DNA of 64,000 nucleotides, taken from assembly GCA_028564705.1 (NCBI GenBank), contig JAPXFQ010001678.1:310001-374000 (forward strand). The letters are read 5' to 3'. The notes under the pieces are model-generated. The model worked only from the letters and a program-made list of their open reading frames with translations, was not told where the DNA came from and searched no databases. The DNA is from Apricaphanius iberus. Lineage: Eukaryota; Chordata; Actinopteri; Cyprinodontiformes; Aphaniidae. Position 1 is the stretch's first letter, and the number at the start of each line of letters is the position of its first letter. A program made the translations under genes and the position numbers. This document shows positions 51,036-61,720 of this stretch, piece after piece.

Positions 51036-51392
51036 TTGTGTTCTCATTTGAACCAGAAAAGTAGAACACATCACCCCAGTTCTAAAGTCCTTACTCTGGC
51101 TCCCTGTAGCTCAGAGAATAGACTTTTATTAGTCTATAAATCATTGAATGGGTTAGCACCACAGTACATTAGAGATCTACTATCATGGTACAAACCATCC
51201 AGATCACTTAGGTCCTCCAGCTCTAGTTTACAGATCATCCCCAGAACTAGAACCAAACAAAGCGAAGCAGCTTTCAGTTTCTATGCTCCTCATATCTGGA
51301 ACAAACTACCGGAAGAATGCAAAACTGCAGAGACACCGAACTCTTTTAGGTCTAAAATTAAAACATACCTATTTAGACTCGCCTATGAGTAA
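51036..51392 (+). pseudogene. L2 ORF2 C-terminal region
   Basis: The second half of this frame is the conserved L2 C-terminus: LLLVYKSLNGLAPQYIRDLL, RSSSSSLQIIPRTRTKQSEA, FSFYAPHIWNKLPEECKTAE and FRSKIKTYLFRLAYE, ending at a stop at 51390-51392. The first 30 or so codons are out of frame with the family. It corresponds to the fragments at 15780-16500 and 54934-55650. Confidence 0.8.
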
Positions 51393-51482
51393 CTGTTTTA
51401 ACTGGGTTGTTTTTAATTTTCACATGAAATATAGTCTTGATTACTGTAAACGCTTTCTTGTGTTTTTTTTATGTTTTAAAGG

Positions 51483-51639
51483 ACTGTGAGCTTTTTCACC
51501 TAGATCAGTTAGTGGAAGGAAGAACTGTGAGCTTTTCAGCAAGATCAGTTAGTGAATTAAAAATGAGCTTTTTCAGCAAGATCAGTTAGTGGAAGGAAGA
51601 ACTGTGAGCTTTTCAGTGAGATCAGTTAGTGAATACAAA
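51483..51639 (+). repeat. 39-bp tandem repeats in the L2 3' UTR, four units
   Basis: Four units of about 39 bp share gtgagctttttcag and agatcagttagtg, alternating between forms followed by gaaggaag and by aattaaaa/aatacaaa. The repeats lie between the ORF2 stop and the L2 3' end. Confidence 0.9.
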
Positions 51640-51839
51640 CTGTTTTTACTTGCTTGTCCTTACATTGTTGTATTGTCTTGACTATTCGCTTATTGTAATT
51701 GCGTTCTTGTATTTTGATCATCAAATTGATTTATGCTGTGTTCCAATTTTTAATCATGTATAGCACCTCTGAATGCCTTGTGTTGAAAGTGTGCTATACA
51801 AAAAAAAAATTGCCTTGCCTGCCTTGCCTTAAAAAAAAA

Positions 51840-52290
51840 CATTTTCTCTGGGACAGTTCACTAAAACCTTTAAACGAGTTTGTCCTACCCTTCCCCTAAA
51901 AAATCCTCAAACTCCAATTCGGTAAACAGGCTTGTAGAAAACTTATCTAAAATTTCAGACATAGATTCCATTGCTCCAACAAAAGTGAAAGCAGTTTTGC
52001 GCCCATTCACTATTTCACTATTGAAAAAAGGGAGTGTCAATTAGGCAAGAGAAAATGGCAGAAAACTCCACTCTAGGTTCACTGTGATCTACAAAGTCAG
52101 ACTGAAGTAATGTCACCTAACTTTCAAAGATGCAAGGGAATCCTTCCTCTCTGAAATCATTAACAGTAAAATTAATGATGCGCAGTTGAGAAACAACTAA
52201 TCCTCTTGTGAAGGTAGCGTCTGAACTGAATTCCTGTTATCACCAGTATTGATAGTGTTTAAAAGTTATTATCATGGTTACTGTCAATGA
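51840..52290 (+). mobile_element. L2 LINE fragment, endonuclease-RT linker
   Basis: Decayed frames read SLKPLNEFVLPF, VNRLVENLSKISDIDSIAPT and ESFLSEIINSKINDA, a segment lying between endonuclease and RT in L2 ORF2, parallel to 49500-49700 of the preceding copy. It is immediately downstream of that copy's tail and is collinear with the endonuclease fragment at 43574-43770. Confidence 0.65.
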
Positions 52291-53604
52291 AATAAATAGT
52301 TACAAGGCGCTACCTGCTCACCAGTAACAAAAAAACTTAGCTCTAATGTTAGTCTAAATTGACTGTAGGTGTCAATCTAGAAAGATTTAAAAAGTAAAAA
52401 AATGAAGGTTTGAGTTCACACACAATAAATTACATCATGATGACCCCTCACTTCTTCAGAATACAATTTTTTTTTACAGGTTATCAAACTCACCATCATC
52501 AATTGAAATTGCCAGAACAAACGCTATAATCTACTTTGCTGATGGAAGATGACTAAAGATTCTAAAAAATGTATTGAACAAAAGGTCAGCAAGGCTGATC
52601 CTGGTGGGTTATGTATTAAAATAAAGGCAAAAGATATTTCGGAATGGGAATGAGTAATTCTAAAATATCAGTGAAAACCCTGTCCTGATACCTGCCTGGT
52701 TTTTCCCAGCAATGGATCTCTTTTTATCAGCGAGTTCTAATCTCTGAATCATCACCCCTGCTACTGACCTCTGCTCGGATGTCCCCTCTGACTGTGATCT
52801 TTACTATTGTGGGTTTAAAAGTAAATGAAAATGTAGAAAGTAACATTTTCAAATTGAGTTAGGTTGAGTAGTAATGACATTACTATGGAAATTAACCTCA
52901 AAGTCTCTCTTAAACCATATATATTTTAACTTAGCCATGTATATTCTCTTAACACCTGTGCAGACCCTCCATGACCTGCTTTGTTTATTTTGGACATCAA
53001 GATTTATTTCAAATATGTGAAAAGTAGCAAAGTTCTGCACAGAAATGAAATACAACAGGTTATTCCTAGCATCAACTACCTAGCAAGGGAAGTTACACAG
53101 CTGACTTTAGTGTTGTTAACCAGTTTAACATGATATATTGGCTTGTATTGGCTAGTCTTCATTTAGCTGAAATTATCTGCATTTAACAGCAACACTCAAC
53201 TTACATCTGGCTTGGAAAACTTTTCAATGTTTTTTGGGGTTTTTTGCCTTTTCCTGGCTCTGGCTTGTGGATTGCTGGACATGCTGTGCTGCTCTCCTCA
53301 GCTGCTCTCCTCAGCTCTGCAGCTTTAGCACGTGTCAGGAATTCAAGGCAATGCCGTGTATGCTAAAGAGCGTTTAACATACACAAGTTACGTTACCATA
53401 TATTAACAGAGTAAATGGTAAGGGTAATGGTAGAAAAAACAGAGACTACCGACACAGGAAAAGTGGATGACGTTTCCCAAATGTCACGCCCATGCCTCCA
53501 CTGTATTTGGTCCAGATAACCAGAAAATTCAAAGGCATTCTTTTAATTATGTTATTAAATACACAGCAGACTATTACAGAGATTGGGATCTTGGTGTCCT
53601 CAAT
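52291..53604. other. mark3 intron, unassigned
   Basis: AT-rich sequence with no conserved frame or paired repeat ends that I could find. Confidence 0.45.
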
Positions 53605-53612
53605 GGTAGATA

Positions 53613-54925
53613 CAGGGCCGGCCCTGGGGTATTTTGCGCCCCAGGCGAGATTTCAGCGTTTTTTACAAGTGGTTATTTGGGTGACCTTTAACATTTGTAG
53701 ATTTTAAATTGTATTATCCAAGTTTGAATGTTTTAACTAAAGCACATTGTAACCATTATAATTTTTTGTAGATATTTTTTTTATTGAACAAAAATAGATA
53801 GAAGAGACCAATAACTAATTAATTTATGGGTTTTATTTATTTATGTTGAAGCACATCTTTGTTTGACCCCATGTTGTAACTCTGGTGTTTGTCACTCAGT
53901 TTAGGCCCCGCCCCTTTTGTATTTCAGTCCTGCTTATATTTTGGTGGGACACCCCAAGATCATAACTGGGCCCCTTTAAAAATTTTCTAGATACACTACT
54001 GCTTATCACTCAAAATGAAATATTTTTAACCCTATTTAAAAATTTGTAAACGTCTAATTATGAAAACAATTTTTGTGGCATTATTACTCATAATCATTGA
54101 TTTGATTTATTTATTTAGCACATCAAGATGCTTCACATCATATATATTAAAGAAACACATTTTTCTAGAGCAGAGAGGAAACAAACCCTGATGACTCAAA
54201 AAAACCTTGAATTGTATTCTCTTTAAGATCGACTGATTCAAAGAAAAAAACATTTTATTATTAATTTAAAATCTGTTGCCATTCTTTATTCTCTTAGCCA
54301 TCTTGAATATGAACTAGGCTCAAATAAACTAATTTCAACGATAAATACAGCAGGTCTGACTCAGATTATTAAATACATTTATTAATTCAAACTCTGATCC
54401 AAGGGGAGACAGAGGCAGATGGAGTACCTCTTAACATTTTTTTAAATGGGACTTTATATTCTTTGCCGACAACGTCCTACCTTCATCGGTCATTTCCAAC
54501 ATGTTTTAATCTGTCACTAGTCACTAAGTGAACAGAACCACACCTACCTATGTTGATGCTGCGCCCCGTCCAGTTCCTCTGGAGGGAAGAAAACTTACTG
54601 TCCCATTTCCCCGATATATTTACGTGTATTCTAATTTGTTTTTGAGTGACTCTGTCTTCACCAAGTTCATCTTATTGTTGCTCCCGTTCTAGGAGCTGAT
54701 TTTTCCAGACCTGCCACTGTAACTGCAGCAGCTCTCTCACTTCTCGAAAACTGAGAGGCAGAGGATTTACTTATGATAATAATATACGGGATATTTACAA
54801 GTAAACTTTAACACGCCAAAACGGCGGGAAAGAAAATGCAGAGGTTCCCATTCAATTTTGCGCCCTGTCAAGCAGATTGCGCCCCAGGCAGCCGCCTGTG
54901 TCGCCTGTCTGCAAAGCCGGCCCTG
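53613..54925. mobile_element. hAT-like nonautonomous element with 8-bp target duplication
   Basis: The 1,313-bp unit begins cagggccggccctgggg and ends, reversed, cagggccggctttgcag; the subterminal gcgccccaggc is also inverted. It is flanked by ggtagata at 53605-53612 and 54926-54933. No transposase ORF. The ends and the duplication length suit the hAT superfamily. Confidence 0.8.
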
Positions 54926-54933
54926 GGTAGATA

Positions 54934-55650
54934 CAGCCTTGACCCTGCGTTTACATTAAGTCAAATTGATTACTGCAACAACTTCCTCACAGGTCTTCAT
55001 ATAAAAGTCAATCAGACAGCTGCAGCTGATCCAGAATGCTGCTGATCGCATCCTTACTAGAACCCAGAAGGTAGAAGACATTACCCCAGTCCTAACGTCC
55101 TTACACTGGGTCCCTGTAGCTCATAGAATATGCTTCAAAATACTTCTACTAGTCTATAAATCATTCTTTGGCCTAGCACCAAAGTATATTAAAGATCCAT
55201 CCATCCATCCATCCTCCCATCCATTATCTATTCCGCTTATCCTCGAGGGGTCGGGGGGGTGTCTATGTCCAGCAGTCATTGGGCGAGAGGTGGGGTACAC
55301 CTTGGACAGTTCGCCAGTCCACTGTGTTGTCACTATTAGACTACCAACCCCCCAGACCACTCGGGTCTTCCGACTTTAGTCTAACTATTATCCCTAGAAT
55401 TAGAACCAAACATGGAGAAGCATCGTTGAGTTTCTATGCTCCTATAATCTGTACTAAACTTTCCAGACCAATGCAAAGCAGCTGAAACACTTTCTTTAAA
55501 TCTAGGCTAAAAACCTGAGCTGCATTTGATGATTAATAGTTGGAATGTTATATGTTTTAATGCTTCGTATGTTGTTTAGGCTTTTGTTTTTGCTTTTATT
55601 TTATCCCCTAATCACCCAAGGAACCTTGAATTGCCTTATTTTGAAAGTGT
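54934..55650 (+). mobile_element. L2 LINE fragment, C-terminal region and tail
   Basis: Decayed frames read LSQIDYCNNFLTGLHIKVNQ, then FSLTIIPRIRTKHGEASLSF, and the end is ttgaattgccttattttgaa then agtgtgctgag. It is interrupted at about 55197-55340 by a ccatccatc-bearing fragment. Confidence 0.75.
55197..55340 (-). mobile_element. Retroposed fragment with CCATC tail
   Basis: It starts ccatccatccatccatcc and contains gtcattgggcgagaggtggg and gtacaccttggacag, related to the 93-bp insert at 37447-37539 and longer than it. L2 sequence resumes after it (ctattagactaccaacc). No clear target duplication is visible. Confidence 0.6.
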
Positions 55651-55804
55651 GCTGAGTAATAATTTCTAATGTTTTAGTTAGTTTTTGCTGGCAATATAAG
55701 TGTCCCTTCTTTTACCTTTGCTTAAGTCATTGCTAGCTGCCTTTTGTTTCTTTGGGCACATGTGTTCTTCTGTTTAAATGAGCTTCTTGATGTTTTTTAT
55801 GCAG

Positions 55805-55917
55805 ATGTGATGGTGGGTATGGGCTATAACCTGGAGGAGATCCAGGAGTCTCTGGCCAAAATGAAGTACGATGAGATCACTGCCACCTACTTGTTGCTGG
55901 GCAGGAAAGCCTCTGAG
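55805..55917 (+). CDS. mark3: mark3 exon h: UBA domain
   Basis: This 113-bp exon completes the split Asp and encodes [20 protein letters not shown], then [17 protein letters not shown]. It is the UBA domain that packs against the MARK kinase domain; MGY is the conserved UBA loop. [17 protein letters not shown] matches MARK3 best from memory. The acceptor is atgcag and the donor gtacag, phase 0. Confidence 0.95.
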
Positions 55918-56029
55918 GTACAGACAGTTATATCTCTGTTAGTTTGATACTGAAAGGAAAAAAAAAAATTTGGACACAATTTTCTCTCCTGCATGTTTTG
56001 GCTTATAATACATTTTTTTTCTGTGTTAG

Positions 56030-56177
56030 CTGGAACCCTGCGACTCTGCTTCCAGCAGCAATCTGTCTCTGGCCAAACCAAGACCAAACAGTGAGCTCAA
56101 CGGGCAGTCACCATCCCACCTTAAAGTGCAGAGGACCGTCTCCTCCAACCACAAACAAAGGCGTTACAGTGAGCAAG
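56030..56177 (+). CDS. mark3: mark3 exon i: start of spacer
   Basis: This 148-bp exon follows a 112-bp intron and encodes 49 residues beginning [19 protein letters not shown] and ending [13 protein letters not shown], with a phase-1 end. It is the start of the low-complexity Ser-rich spacer between UBA and KA1. The acceptor is tgttag and the donor gtgaac. I found no candidate for the next exon in the remaining 7.8 kb, so the gene continues beyond the right edge or through an intron I could not resolve. Confidence 0.93.
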
Positions 56178-57085
56178 GTGAACAGACAAGAGCTCATTTT
56201 CTTAATCACTGCTATAGTCTTTCTTACGCAAATGTTTATCACATTATTGAACATATTATAGCTCAGACTCTACTTTGCCATCCCCTCTTTAGTGCAGGGA
56301 TGTCTAAGATTAGATAACAATTTTTTTACTTCAGATTTGTCATTGCTGTGATTTAGTTGAGCTACAGTTGTTTGTTCACAACAGCGTTGACTATTCTATA
56401 ATATAAAGCAGGAACCAATAAGGAAAAATTCTGAAAGCTGATATTTTTTTTTATGACACACAAAATGTCTTTTAGTGCTTGGTTATTGGATGAATATAAA
56501 ACAGACCTTCAATGACAGGTTTTGTAATTTTGCATTAAGGCATGATGTTTTTGTTCATTGTTGGTCAGGTTTTATAAAAAAGAGCTAGACTTATCTTAAG
56601 TTGCTAAACGAATAAGGTTACTCAATTGCATATTGTCATTTCTTTGCTTTGTCTTAATGAATTTAATCAAACTGAAACCCATTAGATCATGCCGGTCACC
56701 TTAAATCACTGACTTGCATAGCGTTTTGCTAGCTAGGTTTTTTCCCCCTCATACATTTCTCTAAAATTAATGGATCATCTTATTTGCTACAGATCAGAGT
56801 TGTTTAACCCCTGAGGGGTTGTTTTTCAGCAGGGACAGGGTAGCTGATCATTGTTTGTAGGATGATGGATTGAAGAAAATTAACCGAAACTGGTGGGGGT
56901 TCACCTTCCACCAGGAAAAGGACCCTAAACACACTTTTCCCATTTTATTTGGAAAAATGCTTAAACTAATAGGGGAGCAACTGGGTACTAAAGTATTAAA
57001 AAAACCTTGAATACAGCAGAGTCAAATTTAAGGCCTTAACAGCTTTAGATTTCAGAAAAGGGCATTGTTTTTCTACTATTTCAAA
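56178..57085. other. mark3 intron after exon i, unassigned
   Basis: AT-rich DNA with no recognised element. The next spacer exon of MARK3 was looked for and not found. Confidence 0.45.
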
Positions 57086-57089
57086 TTAG

Positions 57090-58805
57090 TTCAATTCACT
57101 TTTATTTATATAGCGCCAGTTCACAATAGGGCTGAACGATTAATTGCATATGCAATTAAATCGCGATTAGGTAAAATGCGATTTCCTAATCGCAAAGGCT
57201 GCGATTTGACTTGATGTAAACATATCTGCTGACCAAAAGCTTAACAGAATCCAACACTAAACAATATTTGGTACCAAAGAGGAACAGTACATCAATTGTG
57301 AGAAATTATATCTGCTATGAAAACGTTGATGCTGCGCAACGCCAGGTATTATGCAGAACCCGTCTTGGTATTGTTGCTGCCTCATTAGATAGGCTACAGT
57401 ATGAACCTTTATCAACACCTAAAAACATTACACCACCATATATGAGAGTTGCACGGCTAAACTGACCGCCACCAGTGTTTAAATTTCCAGTAAACAAACT
57501 TCGAGGTTGACAGGGATCGCTGACCGAGCTGTTTGAAAGAATCGCTCCTTATGAACATAAAAAAACGGCACACTGAAATAATTCGTGCTATAACAGGTTT
57601 TATAGCCAAAAGTATGCTTTGTTAACCATGATGAGTAAGCTTGGATTCAATCTCACACACACATTTTAGCCACATTTTACCTGCGATGTATAAAAAATGC
57701 CGACAGAAAGTTAAAGCCGCACCGAAAACAGCTGAGTTTTTTGCAACAACTGACCTGAGATCAAACCGCTCTACAGAGCCATACCAGAGTCTGAAAATGC
57801 ATTAGATCGATGGAGAATTAAAAATCAGAGCTTGTTCCTTCAAACATCCTACTTCCTGGATAACCAGCCGGAGGGAATTATTAGCTGGGATCAAAAGGAA
57901 GAAAACCTTGATTGCAGAAGGACACCGATGACCATCGAGTGTGATGATTAAAAGTAGATAAAGTTGTTAATATTTGCCTTTGTCTTAAAATAAGTAAATA
58001 ATCTTATGGAATAGGATACATTATGTATAAAAATCTGTTTATAATACACAATTTTTTTGATCGCATTAATTAAAAAATGCATGACAAAAGCCCCACAAAA
58101 ATAATTTCACATTAAATCGCAATCGCAATATTGAAGAAAAAAAATCGCAATTAGATTATTTTCCAAAAGCCCTAGTTCACAACCAATGTCATCTCAAGGC
58201 ACTTTACAAGTAAAGTCGTTTGGATACAATTACACAAACATTCCAATCAGTTAAAAGTTTTCTGTGTAAAGGAATCCTAGTAGATTGCGATGAGTCATCG
58301 ACGTGAGGTTGTGCCCGGATCATGCAGACAAATACAGCAATTCCTCAGCAATCATCATATTGAGCAAGCATGTAGCGACAGTGGAGAGGAAAAACTCCCC
58401 TTTAACAGGAAGAAACCTCCGGCAGAACCTGGCTCAGTACAAGCTGTCATCTGCCATGACCGTCTGGGGGTCTGAGAAGACGGAGAAGAGTCAGCATGGA
58501 GGATGCTCGGCCACCTTGAGCGTCATCTGGACCGATGTTCCCCATCCAGCATGGGGCATTGTAGTTGAGCAGGATACCAGACCATGTGGAGCTGAGAGAA
58601 AACTGGGTTAACAATCACAATAATGGCAGAAAAAATATATCTGGAGAGTGGTAGAAGAAAAAGTAGGAGAAGAAAAGTGGTCAGTCTGTCCTCCAACAGT
58701 CTAAACCTATAGCAGCACAACTACAAAAATAGCCTCAGGATAGCCTAAGCGACTAACTATAAGCTTTATTAAAAAGGAAGGTTTTAAGCCTTGTCTTGAA
58801 AACAG
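57090..58805 (-). mobile_element. L2 LINE 3' UTR fragment split by a hAT element
   Basis: The tail ttcaattcacttttatttat, then atagcgccagttcacaa, at 57090-57126 continues at 58175 with gttcacaaccaatgtcatct and the 3' UTR blocks (gagcaagcatgtagcgacag, aacaggaagaaacctccg). Only the 3' UTR remains, on the - strand as in the copies at 7800 and 39497. Confidence 0.8.
57127..58174. mobile_element. hAT-like nonautonomous element with 8-bp target duplication
   Basis: The 1,048-bp unit begins tagggctgaacgattaattg and ends, reversed, tagggcttttggaaaat, with subterminal aatcgc-rich sequence on both sides. It is flanked by gttcacaa at 57119-57126 and 58175-58182, which also joins the split L2 tail correctly. 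No transposase motif was recognised. Confidence 0.85.
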
Positions 58806-58814
58806 AGTATTTAC

Positions 58815-59237
58815 TAGGGCTGGACTATAATTCGATAGCAATATATATCGACCGATAGACGATAGAAAAAAAGGGGTATATAAAAAAGTTCGATAGAAAA
58901 AAAACAACTTTCCCCTCATTTTTTCATTATAGCCTATCAGTCAGCTTAATACAACAATCATTACTTACTCCAAACAAATCATTAACAATGACCCAAGCAG
59001 CTCTGTCAGCCACTCCTCTCTCCTTTCAAACCACAAAAAGGATTAAATAATTTGAGCTGAAACAGAATATTTTAGTAGTTTCTAAACAAACCGTCACCGT
59101 AGCTTGCTTATGTAACTCTTTCTTGAATACACGGGAGCGCCGCGTACAAGACGGCTGCACTGCCCAACAGTTACCTGGATCTGTTTGTTGACTGTCTGTT
59201 TGTTTGTTATTAATGATCTTGGACAGGTTGTACTGTT
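58815..59237. mobile_element. hAT-like start (partial) and unassigned sequence
   Basis: tagggctggactataattcg at 58815, followed by cgatag-rich sequence, is a typical start of a fish hAT MITE. A matching right end was not found. Confidence 0.4.
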
Positions 59238-59275
59238 AAACTGAATTTCCCCTCGTGGAACAATAAAGGATTATT
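59238..59275 (+). mobile_element. LINE 3' tail fragment
   Basis: Same sequence type as 21372-21417 (gaatttcccctcgtggaac, then aataaaggattatt). Confidence 0.5.
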
Positions 59276-59307
59276 CAATTCAATTCTCAAGAATTTTGGA
59301 TAAGAAA

Positions 59308-59475
59308 GGAACGTCACTGAGTGGGGAAAATTTGTTAAGAACGTGGACAGGTTGTTAGTGCACTTTGGGCTGGGAACTATGCTTTCTACGTACCGTCACC
59401 CGGTCGGCCTGAGATCCCAGCTGCGGTGATTCTGTTGGAGGACCGCTAGGTGATTCTAACGTTGTTGGCCTTGAC
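59308..59475 (-). mobile_element. L2 ORF1 fragment, second copy
   Basis: The stretch from gtcactgagtggggaaaat to aggtgattctaac follows 29277-29425 closely (ctttgggctgggaactatgc and tttctacgtaccgtca are shared). It is part of an L2 ORF1 on the - strand, upstream of the esterase block. Confidence 0.65.
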
Positions 59476-59802
59476 TATTTACTGGATTCTCAGAGAGGAG
59501 CCACAGAAGAAGAAAGAAACGGAAGAGATGTAGCCATAGCAGCTACGAAACTAAGTTAACAAGCTAGCGAGATCTTAGCACACCAAGAACAACCGTGTGA
59601 AACACAAAGGGTTCCCAAAACGTAAAGTACACCAACTGGATATAAGTGTAGTAGTGTGCCTTGCCTCGACGCATGGCTCTGGCTCTGGAACCCGTCTCCT
59701 CGAGAGGGGTTGGACTCTCTTCCACTCTTGCGTTGCCCCCGGTGAGAGGCGCCGAGCTGGGGTGGGCATACTTGTTGCCCCCCATCTCGTCGGTCCTATA
59801 CG

Positions 59803-60257
59803 TTGGGGTTTACCCCGGTGAATGAGAGGGTAGCCTCCCTCCGCCTGCGGGTGGGGGGACGGGTTCTGACTATTGTTTGTGCTTATGTACCAAACGGTAG
59901 ATCAGATTACCCACCCTTCTTGGAGTCCTTGGAGGGGGTGCTGGAGAGTGCTCCTTCTGGGGACTCCCTCATTCTGCTGGGGGATTTCAACGCTCACGTG
60001 GGCAGTGACACTGAGACCTGGAGAGGCATGGTTGGGCAGTATGGCCCCCCGATCTGAACCCGAGCGGTGTTTTGTTGTTGGACTTCTGTGCTCGTCATGG
60101 ATTGTCCATAACAAACACCATGTTCAAGCAAAAGGGTGTTCACGTGTGCACTTGGCACCAGGACACCCTAGGCCGCAGCTCGATGATCGACCTGGTTGTC
60201 GTTTCATCGGACCTGCGGCCGCATGTTTTGGACACTCGGGTGAAGAGAGGGGCGTAG
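59803..60257 (+). pseudogene. Rex3 endonuclease region
   Basis: Two frames cover it. The first (59803-60057) reads [40 protein letters not shown] and [20 protein letters not shown]; the second (60072-60257) reads LLDFCARHGLSITNTMFKQK, CTWHQDTLGRSSMIDLVVVS and LDTRVKRGA. They are APE-type endonuclease blocks (LGDFNAHVG; the SSMID block). A stop and small shift near 60056-60070 separate them. The terminal SDH block (here STDHYLVV) follows at about 60260 after another stop. Confidence 0.8.
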
Positions 60258-60640
60258 CTATCCACCGACCACTACCTGGTGGTGAGTCGGCTCCGGTGGT
60301 GGGGGAGGACGCCGGACAGACCTGGCAGGCCCAAACGTGTTGTGAGGGTCTGCTGGGAACTTCTGGCGGATACTCCTGTCAGAAGGGGTTTCAACTCTCA
60401 CCTCCGGTAGAACTTCAAACACGTCCCGGGTGAGGCGGGGGACATTGAGTCTAGTTCCAACTATAGGGGGATCACACTTCTGAGCCTTCGGGGGTTCTGG
60501 AGAGGAGGGTCCGACGGATAGTCGAACCTCGGATTCAGGAGGAACAATGCGGTTTTCGTCCTGGCCGTGGAACACTGGACCAGCTCTACACCCTCGGCAG
60601 GGTCCTGGAGGGTGCGTGGGAGTTCGCCCAACCGGTCTAC

Positions 60641-61399
60641 ATGTGCTTTGTGGACTTGGAGAAGGCGTTCGACCGTGTCCCTCGGGGTGTCCTGTGGGGG
60701 GTACTCCGGGAGTATGGGGTACCAGGCCCTTTGATACGGGCTGTTAGGTCCCTATATGAACGGTGTCAGAGTCTGGTTCGCATTGCCGGCAGTAAGTCGG
60801 ACTCATTTCCGGTGAGAGCTGGACTCCGCCAAGGTTGCCCTTTGTCACCGGTCCTGTTCATAATGTTTATGGACAGGATTTCTAGGCGCAGCCAAGGTGT
60901 TGAGGCGATCCGTTTTGGTGACCTCAGGATCGGGTCTCTGCTTTTCGCAGATGATGTGGTCTTGTTGGCTTCATCTGAACGTGATCTACAGCTCTCGTTG
61001 GAGCGGTTCGCAGCCGAGTGTGAAGCGGCTGGGATGAGGATCAGCAACCCTCCAAAACCCAAGACCAGGGTCTTGAGCCGGAAAAGGGTAGAGTGCCTTC
61101 TCCGGGTCGGGGATGAGGTCCTTCCTCAATTGGGGGAGTTTAGGTATCTGGGGGTCTTGTTCACGAATGAGGGAAAAATGGAGCGGGAGATCGATGGACG
61201 GATTGGTAAGGCGTCTGCAGTTATGCGGGCGCTATACCTGTCTGTTGTGGTAAAGAGAGAGCTGAGCCGAAAGGCAAAGCTCTCAATTTACCGGTCGATC
61301 TACGTTCCTACCCTCATCTATGGTCACGAACGCTGGGTGGTGACCGAAAGAACGAGATTGCGGATACAGGCGGCTGAAATGACTTTCCTCCGTAGGTAG
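60641..61399 (+). pseudogene. Rex3 reverse transcriptase, core palm blocks
   Basis: The 252-codon frame has all central RT motifs: MCFVDLEKAFDRVPRGVLWG (first catalytic Asp), RAGLRQGCPLSPVLFIMFMD, SLLFADDVVLLASSERDLQL (FADD), then LGEFRYLGVLFTNEGKMERE and the thumb LSRKAKLSIYRSIYVPTLIY. It stops at 61397 (FLRR stop), where the family continues; the C-terminal domain resumes at 61493-61690. The finger region N-terminal to NYRGITLL is deleted. The frame is better preserved than in any other LINE of the window, implying a fairly recent insertion. Confidence 0.85.
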
Positions 61400-61492
61400 G
61401 CTGGGCTCTCCCTTAGAGATAGGGTGTGAAGCTCGGTCATCCGGAGGGGGCTGAGAGTAGAGACGCTGCTCCTCCACATCGAGAGGAGCCAG

Positions 61493-61690
61493 TTGAGGTG
61501 GCTCGGGCATCTGGTCAGGATGCCTACTGGACGCCTCTCTGGTGAGGTGTTCTGGGCACGTCCCACCGGGAGGAGACCCAGGGGAAGACCCAGGACCCGC
61601 TGGAGGGATTATGTCTCCCAGCTGGCCTGGGAACGCCTCGGGATTCCTCCCGAGGAGCTGGCCCAAGTAGCCGGGGAGAGGGAAGTCTAG
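61493..61690 (+). pseudogene. Rex3 C-terminal region
   Basis: The frame reads RWLGHLVRMPTGRLSGEVFW, ARPTGRRPRGRPRTRWRDYV and SQLAWERLGIPPEELAQVAG, the conserved basic C-terminus of Rex3/RTE elements. It is separated from the RT frame by stops at 61397 and 61428. Confidence 0.85.
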
Positions 61691-61720
61691 GCCTCTTTGC
61701 TTAGGCTACTACTAAGATAA

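Larger units (their letters stand above)
47360..51835 (+). mobile_element. L2 LINE, nearly full length
   Basis: About 4.5 kb containing, in order, an ORF1 with an esterase-like end (47572-48030), an APE endonuclease (48544-49488), an RT (49972-50691), a C-terminal region (51036-51392), a 3' UTR with 39-bp tandem repeats (51483-51639) and the terminal gtgtgctataca, then ttgcct units. Several frameshifts and stops break the frames. The endonuclease block normally SDH reads SHH, losing a catalytic Asp, so the copy is dead even apart from the frameshifts. Its 3' tail differs from that of the L2 copies at 7800 and 39497, so it belongs to another subfamily. Confidence 0.85.
59655..61720 (+). mobile_element. 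Rex3 (RTE clade) LINE, internally deleted
   Basis: + strand frames give an RTE endonuclease (59803-60257) and RT (60641-61399) with C-terminal RRPRGRPRTRWRDYVSQLAW. Sequence around 60826-60845 matches the site I remember for commonly used fish Rex3 primers. The LINE runs to EELAQVAGEREV and the acidic end near 61720; the GATG-type 3' repeats of Rex3 are missing. A deletion near 60450 joins the post-endonuclease linker to NYRGITLL of the RT. Confidence 0.85.

Noticed and set aside
51483..51639. CRISPR-like repeat array
   Set aside because: Units are adjacent tandem repeats without unique spacers, inside a LINE 3' UTR of a vertebrate genome.
57268..57497. Small frames inside the hAT-like element
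   Set aside because: They do not resemble a hAT transposase (no hATC or BED-finger motif) and the element is too short to be autonomous.
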